The notes under the pieces are model-generated. The model ran no database searches. It was not told where the DNA came from and saw only the letters and a list, made by a program, of their open reading frames with translations. From Tubulanus polymorphus (taxonomy: Eukaryota > Nemertea > Palaeonemertea > Tubulaniformes > Tubulanidae), in assembly GCF_964204645.1 (NCBI RefSeq), contig NC_134035.1:6884501-6948500 (forward strand): a stretch of 64,000 nucleotides of DNA. The letters run 5' to 3'. A program made the position numbers and the translations under genes. Positions 22,620 to 35,140 of this stretch are shown here, in pieces (the first letter of the stretch is position 1; each line of letters starts with the position of its first letter).

Positions 22620-24680
22620 TTAAGTAACATAATCACCCAAGTAACTTGGTTTCTTTACAAATCGACTGGACCTTGTGGAAACATTAGAATCACTAACAAC
22701 CTGAGAAGTTTCAGGGGGGTCAGGGAGACTAACTACAGGAGATTCTGGGTAGAAGGGTGGAGATTGAGGAGGTTCAATTTCTGGTAGTCCCTGAACTAAT
22801 ACCGGCGGTATAGGCAGAGTTTCCTCTCCAGTTTTTAGTAAGTGTCTACGATTACGACGCAATTGTTTACGATTAACATCAATAAAATATGATCTTTCAT
22901 AATTATCAGCAACTGCTGTTACACGCGCCGGTTGCCAAGTGTCTTTTGCAGACTTTTTGTACCTCACTATTTCACCTGGCCTCAGTGTAGGCAGTTATTT
23001 GGCAGCTCTGTCATAATATTTCTTGTACAACTCTTGCCTTGACTGAAGACGCAAGTGATCCCTATTAGAATTTGAATTTGATGGTTTTGATATGACCTTG
23101 GCAACTGGCAGTCTGGTTTTCAAACGTCTACCTATCAATAACTCTGATGGGCTTTTACCCACACCCTCTAGAGGTGTATCTCTATATGCTATAAGAGCAA
23201 GGTAGATGTCTCCACTAGACTCCTCAGCTTTCGTTAACATGTTTTTAACTGTTTGTACAAAACGCTCAGCTTGTCCATTTGATTGTGGAATGTTGGACTG
23301 TTAGTATCATTATAGCTAGGACTGCTATGTCCATTATCACTATAGGTTATGTCGGGTATTCCATGACGAGCGTAGATTGACTTCAACGCGTTTCGTTGAT
23401 TTACTCTGTTCATCTGGCAGTAACGCAACTTCTGGATACTTTGAGTAGAAGTCAACGCAGATCAGATAATCCCGATGTCTGAAGTGAAATAAATCACATG
23501 CCACCTCAGCCCATGGACGATCAGGCATTTCGTGAAGAATTAATGGTTCCTTGCGATTCGCGTTTCTCGTTTCAAGACATATTTTGCAGCGTGATACCAT
23601 GTGTTCGATGTCTTGTTTCATTTCCGGTCAATATAATATATCTCTCGCTCTGCGTTTACATTTCACGAAGCGAAATGCGACTTGTGTACGTTTTCGAGCA
23701 TATCCGGACGCATTTTGGCAGGAACTATGATACGCTGTCCACAATACGCAATGCCGTCAATAACAGTAATTTCATCACGAAACATCATGTATTTTCCAAG
23801 TTCTGGATTGATATCTCGCTTATCTGTCGGCCAACCGATCATGACCGCAGTGCAAAGTTGCTGCAATACGGGATCCGATTTCGTTTCCTCGCGAAACTGA
23901 TTCAATCGCTCTGGCATAACTGGAAGATATTTCTCGACCCTACAGACTTCCAGTTCTTGACAGTCTGCCGTTTCATCTAAACATGAACGACTGAGCGCAT
24001 CTGCGCATCTGCCACATACATTAGTTTACCTGGTTTGTAAACAATGTTGAATTGATATTTACACGATGCCATGCACATTCCTTGTAATCGCGGTGTAACC
24101 TTATCTAACGACTTCGCGCAGATCGACACTAATGGCTTATGATCCGTCTCGATTGTAATCTTGCGACCATAAATATAGTCGTGGAATTTCTGTGTTCCAA
24201 CGACGACCGCTAGGAGTTCCCGTTCTATTTGCATAACCAACGTTGTGTATCATTTAAACTGGGCGACGCGTATGCGACAGGTTTCCCTTCTTGTAATAAA
24301 ACAGCTCCTAGTCCCGTTGAACTTGCATCCACCGACAGTGTGACTGCTTTCGAATTATCAAACAGTTTCAGAACCAGTGCCTCTGAGACTAGTTTCCTAA
24401 CGTGCTGCAAGCTCGCTTGCTGCAAAGGGTCCCAATGTCATGGTACCTCTTTACGCGACGTAACGGTTCAGTGATTCCAGACAGATTCTGGATGAATTTG
24501 CCCAGGTATTGTACCATACCCTGAAACCGCAAAAATGCTGATGAATCGGTTGGAGCCGGCATCTTTACGACTGCTCGAATCTTTTCCGGATCAGCTTTCA
24601 TGTAACCTTGCTACAGATCGTTCCCATAAGAATTCATGGTAATGATGTTTCCTGTGATACATTCGCCCTCCTCGACCCTA
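22620..24680 (-). pseudogene. Ty3/Gypsy pol: end of RT, RNase H, integrase; decayed
   Basis: Read on the minus strand: RT thumb (MKADPEKIRAVVKMPAPTD near 24600, then FLRFQGMVQYLGKFI), RNase H (SVDASSTGLGAVLLQ; ETDHKPL; stop and frameshift between the pieces), integrase zinc-binding end (HxxxH..CxxC with CKICLE), core with VDFYSKYPE and SDNG, then a tail with LLIGRRLKTRLP and a Pro-rich C-terminus. The integrase core has a small deletion after SDNG and several frameshifts. A TAG interrupts the RT just upstream of the thumb near 24625. The RT fingers and palm are missing because of the BEL copy at 24690-27593. Confidence 0.85.
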
Positions 24681-24779
24681 GTTTGCAGACGTCGTAATGT
24701 ACTGACAACCTCACAGAAAGGCTTAAATTTACTGGTGAAAGAAAACTCCTACGTCTTTATAATGCTGAATCAAGTGGTA

Positions 24780-27190
24780 ATCCGAAATCTACGCTGAAGC
24801 TGAAGCTCTGCCTGACTCCGCTGGCAGATGGTGCAGCTGATAAGAAGATTCAAGTAGACAAAGTATGGTCGATCCCGCGTCTGAACATTTCCATGCCGCA
24901 GGTTCGAGGCAAGAACAAGCCAAGATGGCTCCACCTAGATGATATTTCCATTCCTGATGTCGATCATGGCCAAGTAGAGGTTTTACTTGGGCCAATGTGA
25001 CCGAAGCTGTGATACAACATGACGTCCGAATTGGTAGCCCTGGTCAGCCTATTGCCATTAAGACTGATTTTGGTTGGGCTATAACGGGTCCTACAAGAAG
25101 CTAATCGAAATGTCCAGTATCTGAAGTCCATGTCCCTGAAGTCGATGTCCGACGAAGATGAATTTGACGAGATAATCCAAGAATGGTGGTCTACCGAAGC
25201 CTTTGGGACGAAATACGACAAGCCGATAGCTGAATTCAAAGAAGACACCCGTGCATTGAGTATCCTGAAGTCTAGGACAAAAAAGATTGATGGTCAAGAC
25301 CGCTACGAGACAGCTTTACTCTGGAAGAAAGATGATACGTCACTGCCAAACAATAGATTGATGGCTATGAAGTGCTTGGTATCTACAGAGCAAAACCTGC
25401 GTCGACATCCTGACAGAATTGAAGCATACAACAACACTTTCAAAGGCTATGTCGCCAGAGGGTTTGTGTAACAGCCTGATCGTTCTGGGTTACATTACCA
25501 ACGAAAGTCAACGTTTCCATTCGTTCTTTGCTAATAGAGTTGCTGAGATTTGTGATGAATCAACTCCTGACCAATGGTCCCATGTTCCAGGTGTACTGAA
25601 CCCTGCTGATGTCTGCTCTCGAGGTGCGTCTGCCTCTGAACTGGCTGCTGATAAAAGATGGCTGAGCGGTCCAGAACTTTTGTTGGATCCAAAAGATTGG
25701 CCACACCAAGACGGAGATGCGTCTGCAAGAAGACGACCCAGAGGTAAAAAGAGTAGCTTATAATATCGAAGCTGTGGTGATCCAAGTCTTACCCGATGCA
25801 GCTAGATTCACGTCGTGGATTCGTTATCTGCGTATTGTTGCTTGGGCCAGCCGCTATATCCAGAGTCTGAACCGAATCGTCAAGAAGATTCCCGCCGAAC
25901 TTGGTCCACGCCCGAGTTAAAGAAAGCAGAATTATTAGTTCTACGAGATGTCCAAGCCAGAGTTTATCCGTCAGAGGTTGAAGCCCTGCAAGAAAAGAAG
26001 CCATTGAGAAAAGGCTGTGTCCTCCATTTAACGCCGATGCTCGATGATGATGGTCTACTCCGTGCAAGAGGGCGCTTAACCAATGCTCCGGTGAATTTTG
26101 ATGTTAAACATCCGATAATTCTGCCGACTCAACAAGATGTCACTAGGTTGGTCCTTTTGAATCAGCACTACAAACTATTTCACACCGGTGTTGAGCATAC
26201 GCTTAATGAGATACGACAGCTGTTTTGGATACCCAAGGCCAGATCAAGAATCCAGAAGCTGATTTATGACTGCAAGCTGTGCAAGAAAAGACGAATAAAG
26301 CCAAATCTGCTGTTGATGGCTGATCTTCCCGGCCACAAGATTTGAAAGAAGTCATCCCTTCTGTTGTACTGGTATCGACTACTTCGGACCTTTCAGTGTC
26401 AGAAAGTTCCGTAAGATTGAGAAGCGTTACGGTGTCTTAATAACTTGTTTGACCACCAGGGCTGTCCACCTAGAAGTTGCTGATACCCTTGATACTGACA
26501 GTTTCCTGTTAGCGCTCAGACGTTTTATTGCAAGAAGAGGAAATCCGATTATCATCTACTCGGACAATGGTACGAACTTCAGGGAAGGTGAGTGAGAGCT
26601 TTGAGATTCCTTAACCGAATGGAACCAAGAGCAGATCACCGATGAGTTAACTCAACGTGATGTCCAGTGGCGTTTCAACCCACCTGCCGCCAGCCACATG
26701 GGTGGCATATGGGAAAGAATGGTGCAGTCTGTAAAACGAGCACTCAAGACTGTCCTTGGTAACCAAATTTGTCGGAGATGAAGTGCTTAGAACTGTTTTC
26801 ACCGAAATTGAGTCTCTGTTGAACAGCCGACGGCTTACCTATGTCAACTCCGATGTAAACGAACCTGAAGCGCTAACTCCGAACCACTTCTTGTTAGGTA
26901 GAAGCAGCGTTAATCTACCTCCAGGTGTCTTCACCGACGATGACCTGATAAGACGAACGAGATGGCGGCAGGCCCAAGTGATTTCCGTCCATTTCTGGAA
27001 GAGATTTACTGGTAGTCGATGACAACACTCCTCGTAGTTTGTGGACGTTGGCTCGTGTAATCAAAACTTTTCCGAAAACTTTTCTGATGGCAGAATAAGA
27101 TCCGTGGAAGTGAAAACCAAGATGGGAACATATCGAAGACCTGCTACTAAAATATGTGTTCTGCTGGAACACGATGATGATAGTGATATT
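24780..27190 (+). pseudogene. BEL/Pao pol remnant
   Basis: Frames break repeatedly. Recognisable blocks: DRYETALLWKKDD with LPNNRLMAMKCL (25300-25400, RT N-terminal); ESQRFHSFFANRVAEI, WSHVPGVLNPADVCSRG and LSGPELL (25500-25690, RNase H end); HxxxxH and CxxC integrase finger with FHTGVEHTLNEIRQLFWIP (26170-26300); integrase core with [26 protein letters not shown] and [16 protein letters not shown] (26440-26760); LTPNHFLLGRSSVNLPPG (26875-26930); C-terminal RSVEVKTKMGTYRRPATK (27100-27150). The DDE triad is still readable although the gene is not. Confidence 0.82.
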
Positions 27191-27266
27191 TCGTTTTTAA
27201 CATATGACATTTTAATTTGTCTACCGACTATGTACGTTATTTTCCCTGCTCCGCTGCTGGGGAGGA

Positions 27267-27593
27267 TGTTAAAGGCACCTGCCTCGTTGACCATGGTCAG
27301 TGTCATTCACGGTCCTGATCACCGTGATCTGATTTTACAATAAGTTTGTACCTGCTGCCCTTTAGGCTTTCAGTGCCTGTCCAGTAATCCGGCACTATTT
27401 TAACAATAGAAACTTGTATGTGTAACTTGAACCTGGCTATATAAACCCTGTATACTATGTCACCTCACTTCACTATTTAGGTAGCAATACATAGTGCTAG
27501 ATGTACATTAAAAGTTTGGTTGTTTCTTGTTGATGTCTGTTCCTGGCTGATGCTGCATTCTACTTCGTCAATATTCGCTGTTTGCTGTCTACA
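27267..27593 (+). mobile_element. BEL/Pao 3' LTR (327 bp)
   Basis: Starts TGTTAAAGGCACC right after a purine tract (CTGGGGAGGA, about 27257-27266) and ends GCTGTCTACA at 27593, directly abutting the Gypsy protease sequence. It contains a TATA-type box (CTATATAAACC, about 27438-27448) as expected for an LTR promoter. Confidence 0.75.
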
Positions 27594-28519
27594 ATGGCAG
27601 AAGTGTGGCTTTACTGCCAACAGGGCTTACATTGTCACTAACTATGTAGAAATCGAGTTCCTTTTTACAGTTCTTATACTGAGATGGTAACTTGGCAACA
27701 CCAAGTGGTGACATTTTCGAATTGTTGTAGGTCACTAGTTTAGTAGCTGTATTTGTGATGACAGTTGTTGCTGATTTCATCTGATCAAAAGTTTTTCGCG
27801 GAAGCACATTGGCCTGCGCCCCTGTATCTAATTTGACAGTTACCGGTTTACTGTTGATGCACACATTCTCAATCCAGTCATCTGACCGACTTAGACTACC
27901 GATGGACAGACAGCCTATGAATTAATCATCCTCAATGTCGACAGTGTCAACCGTTTTACTAGGTTTCATTTTTCCTCTCGATTTTGAGCGACAACACTTA
28001 GAAAAGTGATTTCGTCCTTTAAAGTTAAAACATGTCTTTCCATAGGCCTGGCATTTACCATAATCGTGTTTACTGTTACAGTCTCTGCAGGATGCAGATG
28101 GAACTGTGATTGACGATTTAAATTTCTGTTGCCTATTCTGTTGCTGTTTGTACCGAACATCGTAATTGAGCTCGTATTGCTTCACTTTGAATGCCACACA
28201 CTATACGATCTCGTATGAGACTATCTGTAAGCATTCCAAACTCACCGTGTTTTACTTTACTCCTTAGATCGGTTACATATGTATCAATATTTTCACCCCT
28301 CTCCTGACTTCTGGTGAAAAACACATGTCTTAAATAAGTGACATTCTTCTTTGGCTCACAGTACTTACTTAAGTGATCTTTAATAGTTTTCAGATCTGTT
28401 TTTTCAGTATCAATCAATTCCAATGTATTATTATATACATGCCTGGCTACAGCTTTATTCAATTTTACCAGAGTTGTTTATTGGAGGAAAATATCATTGT
28501 TAAGTACGCCTAGAGCCAT
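27594..28519 (-). pseudogene. Ty3/Gypsy gag-protease part of the split element
   Basis: Minus strand: a Gag segment (28462-28133, with the RSQERGENIDTYVTDL pattern of Gypsy Gag), a nucleocapsid with two CCHC-like knuckles (CRDCNSKHDYGKC and CFNFKGRNHFSKC; the second has Phe where the second Cys should be), then an aspartic protease with LDTGAQANVLP. Frames are broken between these blocks, and the protease is cut by the BEL LTR at 27593. A possible Gag ATG at 28519 runs into a stop after 13 codons, and no 5' LTR was found upstream. Confidence 0.8.
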
Positions 28520-31040
28520 GTTGTATCATCAATCAGTTGATTGACAGTTAATTGTAAAATTCCGTCGGTTCGGCCATATTCTAAGATACATCTTCATTTT
28601 AAGATGCCCTGCCACCTCATGCACACTTACGAGGCAGTAGCAGCCCTGTACGGAAAAATAACTTATATTATCTTTACCATGCGATGAACACCACAACAGT
28701 GATTAAATTTACACGTTGTTTGTCGTAAATTGCAATCTCGGTAATGTGCCGCTCCTGTAGCTTTTTGGAATTGAACTGAGCGGCCTGAGTAGCTCAGCGT
28801 CAGTTAGATAAACCTGATGCCATTGAATACACTATCAGTTCTGAGTGACAAGTTGGTTGAGTAATGCTGGCTGCGTACAGTGTGTGGGCAACACTTCAAA
28901 GGCTGTCCCGTCGTGAGGTTAAATGAACAATTCAATATGGTTAGTCTTGGGAAACCAAACGATGTAAAGCCAAACAATCATCAGCTGGCCTCAGTTACAC
29001 CAACGCCGGCTGGTTAATCTACGAATGCATCACAGGATTTTGCAATCTCCTCACAATCAACATCATCACATAACATTTGCCTGCAGATGTAATACATTAA
29101 CCACTTAATACCTTACCACAGTATAATCTACCAATACCAAGGGCCTCCTGTTCCTTAACTGTTTCGAGGCATAAAACTTTTTATCATACGTACTAACAGA
29201 CTCCAATGATCAGGGTCCAAGGAGCAAATCAGTTACATTACAACACTGAGTAATAACAGACCTTTAAATTTAGGCATATTTTCCAACAGAATAATGAATA
29301 AGTTGAGACGAGCAGTCATAAGATTAAAATACAAAAACACAAGTAACTGCGTAGAACACTAACCTCTACAGCCATCAGATATCTGAGAGATTCTACCTAT
29401 TATAGGCTTACGCATTACCTACCCCTAAACCTAACCCTCTCTACTCTAACTCTCAGGACTCTTCTCACCCTCTGGAGTTATAAAAACTGCCAAATTTTAC
29501 CAGCTCTGAATAGGACTGAATAGGGCTCGTATCGGAGTTGTAGTTTATTAAGATGGGCCTAATTTAATCTAATAAGTCTAAAATAACTCAAAGCCTGGTT
29601 AAATAGATTATTGCATTTCCTGCATTCTCGCTCATCAGTATTTGATTGCTGCCTGCTGAAGCTCACACCAACACAATACCTGGCCGCAAACTCTTCATTG
29701 GTCCATAGCATTGCCTAAAATTTCTTGGGCGGACAGGTTAATAGCAACATGGCAGTAAAAATAATGCATTTGATACTCAAGGCATACGAATAACGATTTA
29801 TTTTGTAAAATGTGTTGAATTACGTATATGATAATGTATATGATTTTGAAATTCTGTGCATGAAGTAACTTTGCATAAAGATATCTGGCATAGATGTAGG
29901 TTCAAGATGTGGAAATTTTCTTCCCTGTTCGCCACACGCCTGATTCATTGATTTTGATTACATCTAAATATCTGATAACATTTTTGCGTAACATTCTAAC
30001 TTTGCACTTTTGCTGTTTGGCGAGCCACTTGAAAATTGGTCCTGATTTATACATTTTACACGATATATATCCTTACAATACGTTGGATACGATAAAACCT
30101 CACTCCGATGGCTAAATATAATTAAATGTAATAAAAATGAGAAAATTCAGAACTAGAATTTTTCAATATCCCACATTGTCTGGAACTTCCGATTTTCTCA
30201 ATACCTCAATTTGTATTACCATCATATATAGTTTACCTGTATGCCATAATGCCAAAACTGCCAAGGATTAAATATACTGGTCATTAATTGTTGTGGACCT
30301 GGTTCGCTGCCACCAACACATCGTACAGTGTCGCCACCACCAATTTACCGTTTGATATGCACATGGCCTGTATTCTTGGATTCACAAAATTATAGTGCGT
30401 GAAGGAATATTCAGATTGGATTTATATCAGTGCAATTCTACCTAACTGCTGACGTCATTACGACATTACATGAGATATGCATGCATCAATCCCAGAAGCC
30501 AATTCACTTGATCGATCTCAATGAAGTATCAGCAAGCCTTTTTCTGTGAACTAATTTTCACTGAAATTTACTCTATTTGGGAAATTCCTATCGCCTTTGC
30601 ACAATTGCAGGTGATAGTTGAACTTTCGTTCGTTCTGAGGGACTTGTGGTTTATAACCGAGTCCATATATTTAAGCGCACCGGTGTTTTTTCTGTGGCAC
30701 CGTGTATCGGTCCGCCATTTGTTGTCCATGTCGGAATTATAATTTCGGTTGATTGAAACCAACGCAGGAAAAGACAGACCTTCTGCTTGAAGTGCCAGGT
30801 CTAAGGCTGTACTATCCATCTAATATCTGAATCCTGCGAAAAGGTACAAAACGAAGTAATCCATTTGAGTCCAAGAGACCATGAGTGGCAAAAATTTAAG
30901 GAAAATTCCTTATCTCATTCATGGGCAGCGGTACTTAATTATCGAGCAGGCAGAATCGCCCGATGTGTGGATTTCTGGAAGACTTACTACAAAATTTGGT
31001 ATGAGGATCAGGGTAGGTAAGCTGTCCATGCCTTTTGTAT
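28520..31040. other. intron of the GH35 gene without recognised genes
   Basis: No coding exon or long ORF with a recognisable domain. A tRNA-like word 'gagtagctcagcg' at about 28793 has no matching B box. Sequence around 28617-28650 ('gaggcagtagcagcc') resembles 63838-63860. Confidence 0.45.
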
Positions 31041-31059
31041 AAGGAGGTCATCAGCTTTC

Positions 31060-31490
31060 AAATATGGCCGCCAGGTCAGCCATCTTGAATTTCTGGCACG
31101 AAACAGCCTGCAATTATTGACCCATTTTCATGGTACTAAGTGTAAGAATTTTGGTAGCTGAAATGTATACCCCATATTGAAAATTAAGTTCAAGTATGGC
31201 CGCCAGGGTTGCCATCCATCTTGGATTTCTTTTCAGCATGATGCTTACACCTATTCTTAATGCTTTTTTTTCATGTAGTGTGATCTTTGGGGCAGCTAAA
31301 ATGGGCTTTTCTTTTCATGTAAGGATATATCAACAGAAAATGACATTATCGCCACATAGCCTATACCATCTTAACTATTTTAAAGCTTGTTACATCGTTA
31401 CAATGTAAATCTTGCTGTAAAACTTTGAATACTGGATCATTCTTCTTCTGCATCCTGAAGGTATAAGGCCCGTGGGCCTCTTGTTTTCAT
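31060..31490 (+). repeat. diverged repeat with internal duplication (ATGGCCGCCAG words)
   Basis: Two similar units (about 31063-31190 and 31195-31330) each begin 'atggccgccagg' and contain 'catcttg.atttct'. The block ends 'aaggcccgtgggcctcttgttt', similar to the end of family B. Probably an old element tail. Confidence 0.4.
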
Positions 31491-31827
31491 ACAGGCTGAT
31501 ATTTAGCTTTCAGACGTAAGGATGTTAGTGATCCCTGTGCTGAGAGGTCAACAAAAGGTCAAGTTTGTTGTGGGGGAGGGTTGCTTTCCCATCATGGCCG
31601 AGTGGGGAAACCCTTACTATTCAGTGTGTTGTTAAACCTGGTTAGCAAGGATACAAAAGTACATGATACTCATCCAGAACACTTACACATAAGTTTTTGA
31701 GAAAACACTATTAAAATCTAATGCCCCAATACATTTTACTGAAAATCCAAGCCTATGAGTGAATTCCTATATTATCAAATCACATAAAATATGAAGGTAC
31801 TCAGTGTGTGATCTTTGGCCAAGGTAG

Positions 31828-31960
31828 ATTTAGCCCACATGGAAATTAAGTCCAACGGGATATTGCGTTCACTTAACGTCTGTTGTTTGTCTTGTCTGTA
31901 GACAAAATCAAGTTATTTTGAAAGTTAAGAAAAGGCTTGAATTTTGTTTATACATCTATT
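31828..31960 (+). repeat. 5' end fragment of HINE-like family A, diverged
   Basis: 'ttagcccacatgg' and 'gatattgcgttcacttaacgtctg' followed by 'tagacaaaatcaagttattttg' matches the first 110 bases of the copies at 1176 and 32208. Confidence 0.55.
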
Positions 31961-32207
31961 GAAACCATTGGAGCAAATTGTGACGTGTATTATAATACAG
32001 TGTTTTCAAGAGTTTCTCATATTTTCCACTGACCACATTTACTGCATAACATTACATCTGTATATTTTCTCTATGAATGTTTCCCGATAGGTGATACAGG
32101 TTACACTCAAAAGACTAAATGTACATAGAAATGGGGCACCGGGACCACATTTGTCTACGGAATAAGAAGTGTAAAATACGGTGTATGGTGTACGAATTAG
32201 ATACAGA

Positions 32208-33791
32208 ATTTTTAGCCCACTTGGGACTTTCGTCCCAGCGGGCTATTGCGTTCACTTTTTGTCAGTCGTTCATTCGTCTGTCTGTCCGTCCGTAGACGGA
32301 ATCCAGTTATTTTGGGAAGTTTTGAAGACGCTTCAATGTAATATCTTGATATTTGGGTTACACATGTATCTACCCTAGACACATCTTCAGCCCAAAAGCT
32401 GGCCCTGTCAGAATCAAGATGGCCAACTGGCAGCCATTGTTGTTCGCCAAAATCAGCACTTTCTACACATTTTTGAACTTTTTAGATAAATTTTGAAGAC
32501 GCTTCGGTCAATTACCTTGTTCTTTCGTATGTATTTGGATCCCCCAAGGGCCCATCAGCATAAGAAAAATTGGGTCGATCGGACTCAAGATGGTCGTCGT
32601 ATGACCTACTTAGTGCCCAAAAATGTCAATTTTGGCCCGAACTCTGAGTCCTGTAGCTTCCTACTGGTTTCCCATTTCTCATTGTAATTTTTGATGGGTA
32701 TTCTTTGGAAAGGGAAGTTTTATGTCTAAGACAGGTATTTTTGATCAGACAATTATGGCGCAATTGGAGGCCATGTTGGTGTCATCAGTACTCATTCGTA
32801 GGTGGGAAAAAGTTTTTCCACATTATATAAATACCTAAGCATAATTTGTTACCACAACCAATTAGAAAGTTGTAGCCCATAACGTGTTCTATAATTTTGG
32901 TGAATTTCATGGTCATAGGTTTTTGTTCATGGCCATCAGGGGGCGATGAATAATACAATAACTTAGTATTTCTATATTATGTTCATACCTATGCATATTT
33001 TGCTACCACAATCAATTGCTAAGTTGTAGCTGAAGTTAATTGTAGTAACTTATAACCAGCGTTGTGGGTCGCAATAACTGTTGACCAGGGACGGCTAAAG
33101 GCTGAGACAAGACCGAGAGCCTGAGAGAGTAACAAGTCTGAACACATTGATTTCTTGATGCTAACTGATGATATTTATTTCTGTACTACACTAACACAAA
33201 CTAAAAATAGATTACAGTCTCTGTTCTTGGCCACCCAGGGGTCAGTTACTATGGCCAGCATCTGGCATGGATTAACTATCTTACATAACGGCCCACTGAA
33301 ATACCCTCAGAATTAACCACAGTAGCTCATGAATGTGGTGAGTTTTAAGGACATTAGTTATTCTATGTGGTCTCCAGGGGGCGTTGAATAGTACAATAAC
33401 TTAGTATTTTACAGTACAGTAACTTAGTATTTCCTTATTAGATTGGTACCTAGGTATATTTTTGTTACCATCAATTGCAAAGTTGTAGTTCATGACGTGG
33501 TCTATGATTTTGGTGAGTTGCAAGGTCATTGGGTTTTGCATATGGTCACCAGGGGGCATTGCATAATAGAATAATTTAGTATTTCCATATTCAATTGGTA
33601 ACGAGGCATATTTTGCTATCACAATCAATTAAAAAATCATAGCCGCTGACATATTCTATATTTGTGGTGAGTTTCAAGGTCATTGGTGTTTGTATATGGT
33701 CACCAAGGGGGTGTTGAATATCGAAAGTGGTAGATTGTTGAGGATTTGAAACCACTTCCCAAGTGGGCGTGGTGTCCCTGGACCCCTAGTT
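32208..33791 (+). mobile_element. HINE/Helentron-like element, copy 2 (best preserved)
   Basis: Starts TTTTTAGCCCACTTGGGACT and ends with a CCACTTCCCAAGTGG hairpin, then GCGTGGTGTCCCTGGACCCC and TAGT. The 12-bp block GCCCACTTGGGA (32215) is exactly inverted at TCCCAAGTGGGC (33757 region), which is also part of the 3' hairpin. The middle has repeated 'caattgcaaagttgtag...gttgaata' units. It is interrupted by a solo LTR at 33031-33321. A terminal CTAG-type end after a subterminal hairpin and asymmetric inverted repeats point to a Helitron-superfamily passenger; no Rep/helicase is encoded. Confidence 0.6.
33031..33321 (+). mobile_element. solo LTR (291 bp) with 5-bp target duplication
   Basis: TGAAGTTAAT at the start and ATTAACCACA at the end form an imperfect inverted pair (8 of 10), and the insert is flanked by GTAGC on both sides (33026-33030 and 33322-33326). 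Removing it restores the family A consensus 'gttgtagctcatga'. No related internal region was found, so it arose by LTR-LTR recombination. It does not match the LTRs at 227, 22223 or 27267. Confidence 0.78.
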
Positions 33792-34297
33792 TAAGGGAAT
33801 AACATAAATAGAATATATGCACATAGTATGAGCAAATGTACATCCGATAGAGTGATTCCATGAATTACTTGGTAAATCCAGCAATACTGTCAACACAAGT
33901 TGAAGGCCTTATGGCAGCACAAAACTTAGTATCACAATTTCCTTCAAAAGCAACCTATGGGACCATGAAACAAGTATGCAAAGTTTCATGAAATCAACTG
34001 GAATGTTAACAGTGTTCAATGTGACCGCTTCTTTTACTGGTGGGTGTCCCCTGATGGCAGCTACAGACATAAAACCAAATAGTCTTTAGATAGAAACCTG
34101 TGGAACCATGCCCTGAACAAGTGTAGAGAATAACGTGAAATCTTGAATGAGTACTGAGAAAAATATGACAAAAGATTCGTACCAAGTAACCCCTTGTGGC
34201 AGTGCAAGTCATCATCACAATTTCCTTTGATAACCACCTATGGGACCATTGAAATTAAAGGGAATGTCGAAGTAAAAATCGGGACCTTTCATTTTTA

Positions 34298-35140
34298 TTT
34301 TTAAAAAAATGGAATGAATTTAAATGACATGGTTTCCAGAGCTAAGGGCCTTTGACTGTGCAACCTAGCATATATTCATAGAAATCATTCATTAAAGCAT
34401 TAACCATTCTCCTAATTGCAGTGAGCTGATGTTTGAAAAAAGGCCTCGTTGAAATTTATATGAGCTTATTTGCGAAAATCTGAACACAAAAATATATAAG
34501 TTTTAAAAAGCCAATCAGAAAGCAATGACTCGTCCATGATTGGCTTAGCTGCAGAAATCAGCAGGTGTCCATGTATACGCGCAGTATCGTCTTCTGTTTT
34601 ACTTCCGGGTTTTATTTTAAGATTTAAAATTGTATTTCAAGATCAATATCTATGAAATTTTTATTTTATTTTGTTTTTGGGGGGAATATTTATATTTGCA
34701 CTACAGAAAATATCATTGTCAATTATGCAAAGTCCGGGAAAAATAGCTTTTTATCAAATTGCATGGATTACCTTGATATGCTAATTGTGCTCAAACTATA
34801 GATTCAATCAAATTTTATTCCAATTATCAAATCCAATTCATTTTTACTTAATTGAACTAATTTAACATCAAATCCAATTCAATTGTGTTAAATTGAGCAA
34901 ATCTCAGAAAACCCAATTCAATTCTTTTCTGCATTCAAATAAATAAGACAAAGGGAAAAGATTGATTTGAGGTATTTGTTCCTGTCAGCTACTTATGAAA
35001 ACACGATTGTACTGTATAAATTACAGGTATTGACTCCGAGTTGGGAGCTTATTTTGACAAGTATAACCCACAGTATGCATCATTTGCCATTTTATTAAAA
35101 GCTGACGGGCTGGCCTTAGTGACCTTGGGGCTCTTGTTCG
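34298..35140 (+). repeat. family B non-autonomous element, copy 2
   Basis: Colinear with 14870-16058: 'gaatttaaatgacatggttt', 'cagaaatcagcaggtgt', 'ttttacttccgggttttatt', 'aatataacccacag' type words and the end 'ggctggcct...ggggctcttgtt'. Shorter than copy 1 because the internal GC-rich insert is absent. Confidence 0.62.

Larger units (their letters stand above)
24690..27593 (+). mobile_element. BEL/Pao retrotransposon, 5'-truncated and internally deleted, nested in the Gypsy element
   Basis: Plus-strand fragments follow Pao order: aspartic-peptidase-like region (about 24780-25000, LDDISIPDVDHGQVEVLLG), RT N-terminal part (25130-25471), a deletion that removes most of RT, RNase H end (25480-25760), integrase zinc region, integrase core, C-terminal domain and a 3' LTR. 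Gypsy sequence stands on both sides in the opposite orientation (Pol to 24680, protease from 27594), so BEL inserted into Gypsy. No 5' LTR is present and part of Gypsy RT and protease is absent, so a deletion accompanied or followed the insertion. Confidence 0.85.

Noticed and set aside
28790-28860. tRNA-like sequence (GAGTAGCTCAGCG)
   Set aside because: No B box at the expected distance and no acceptor stem.
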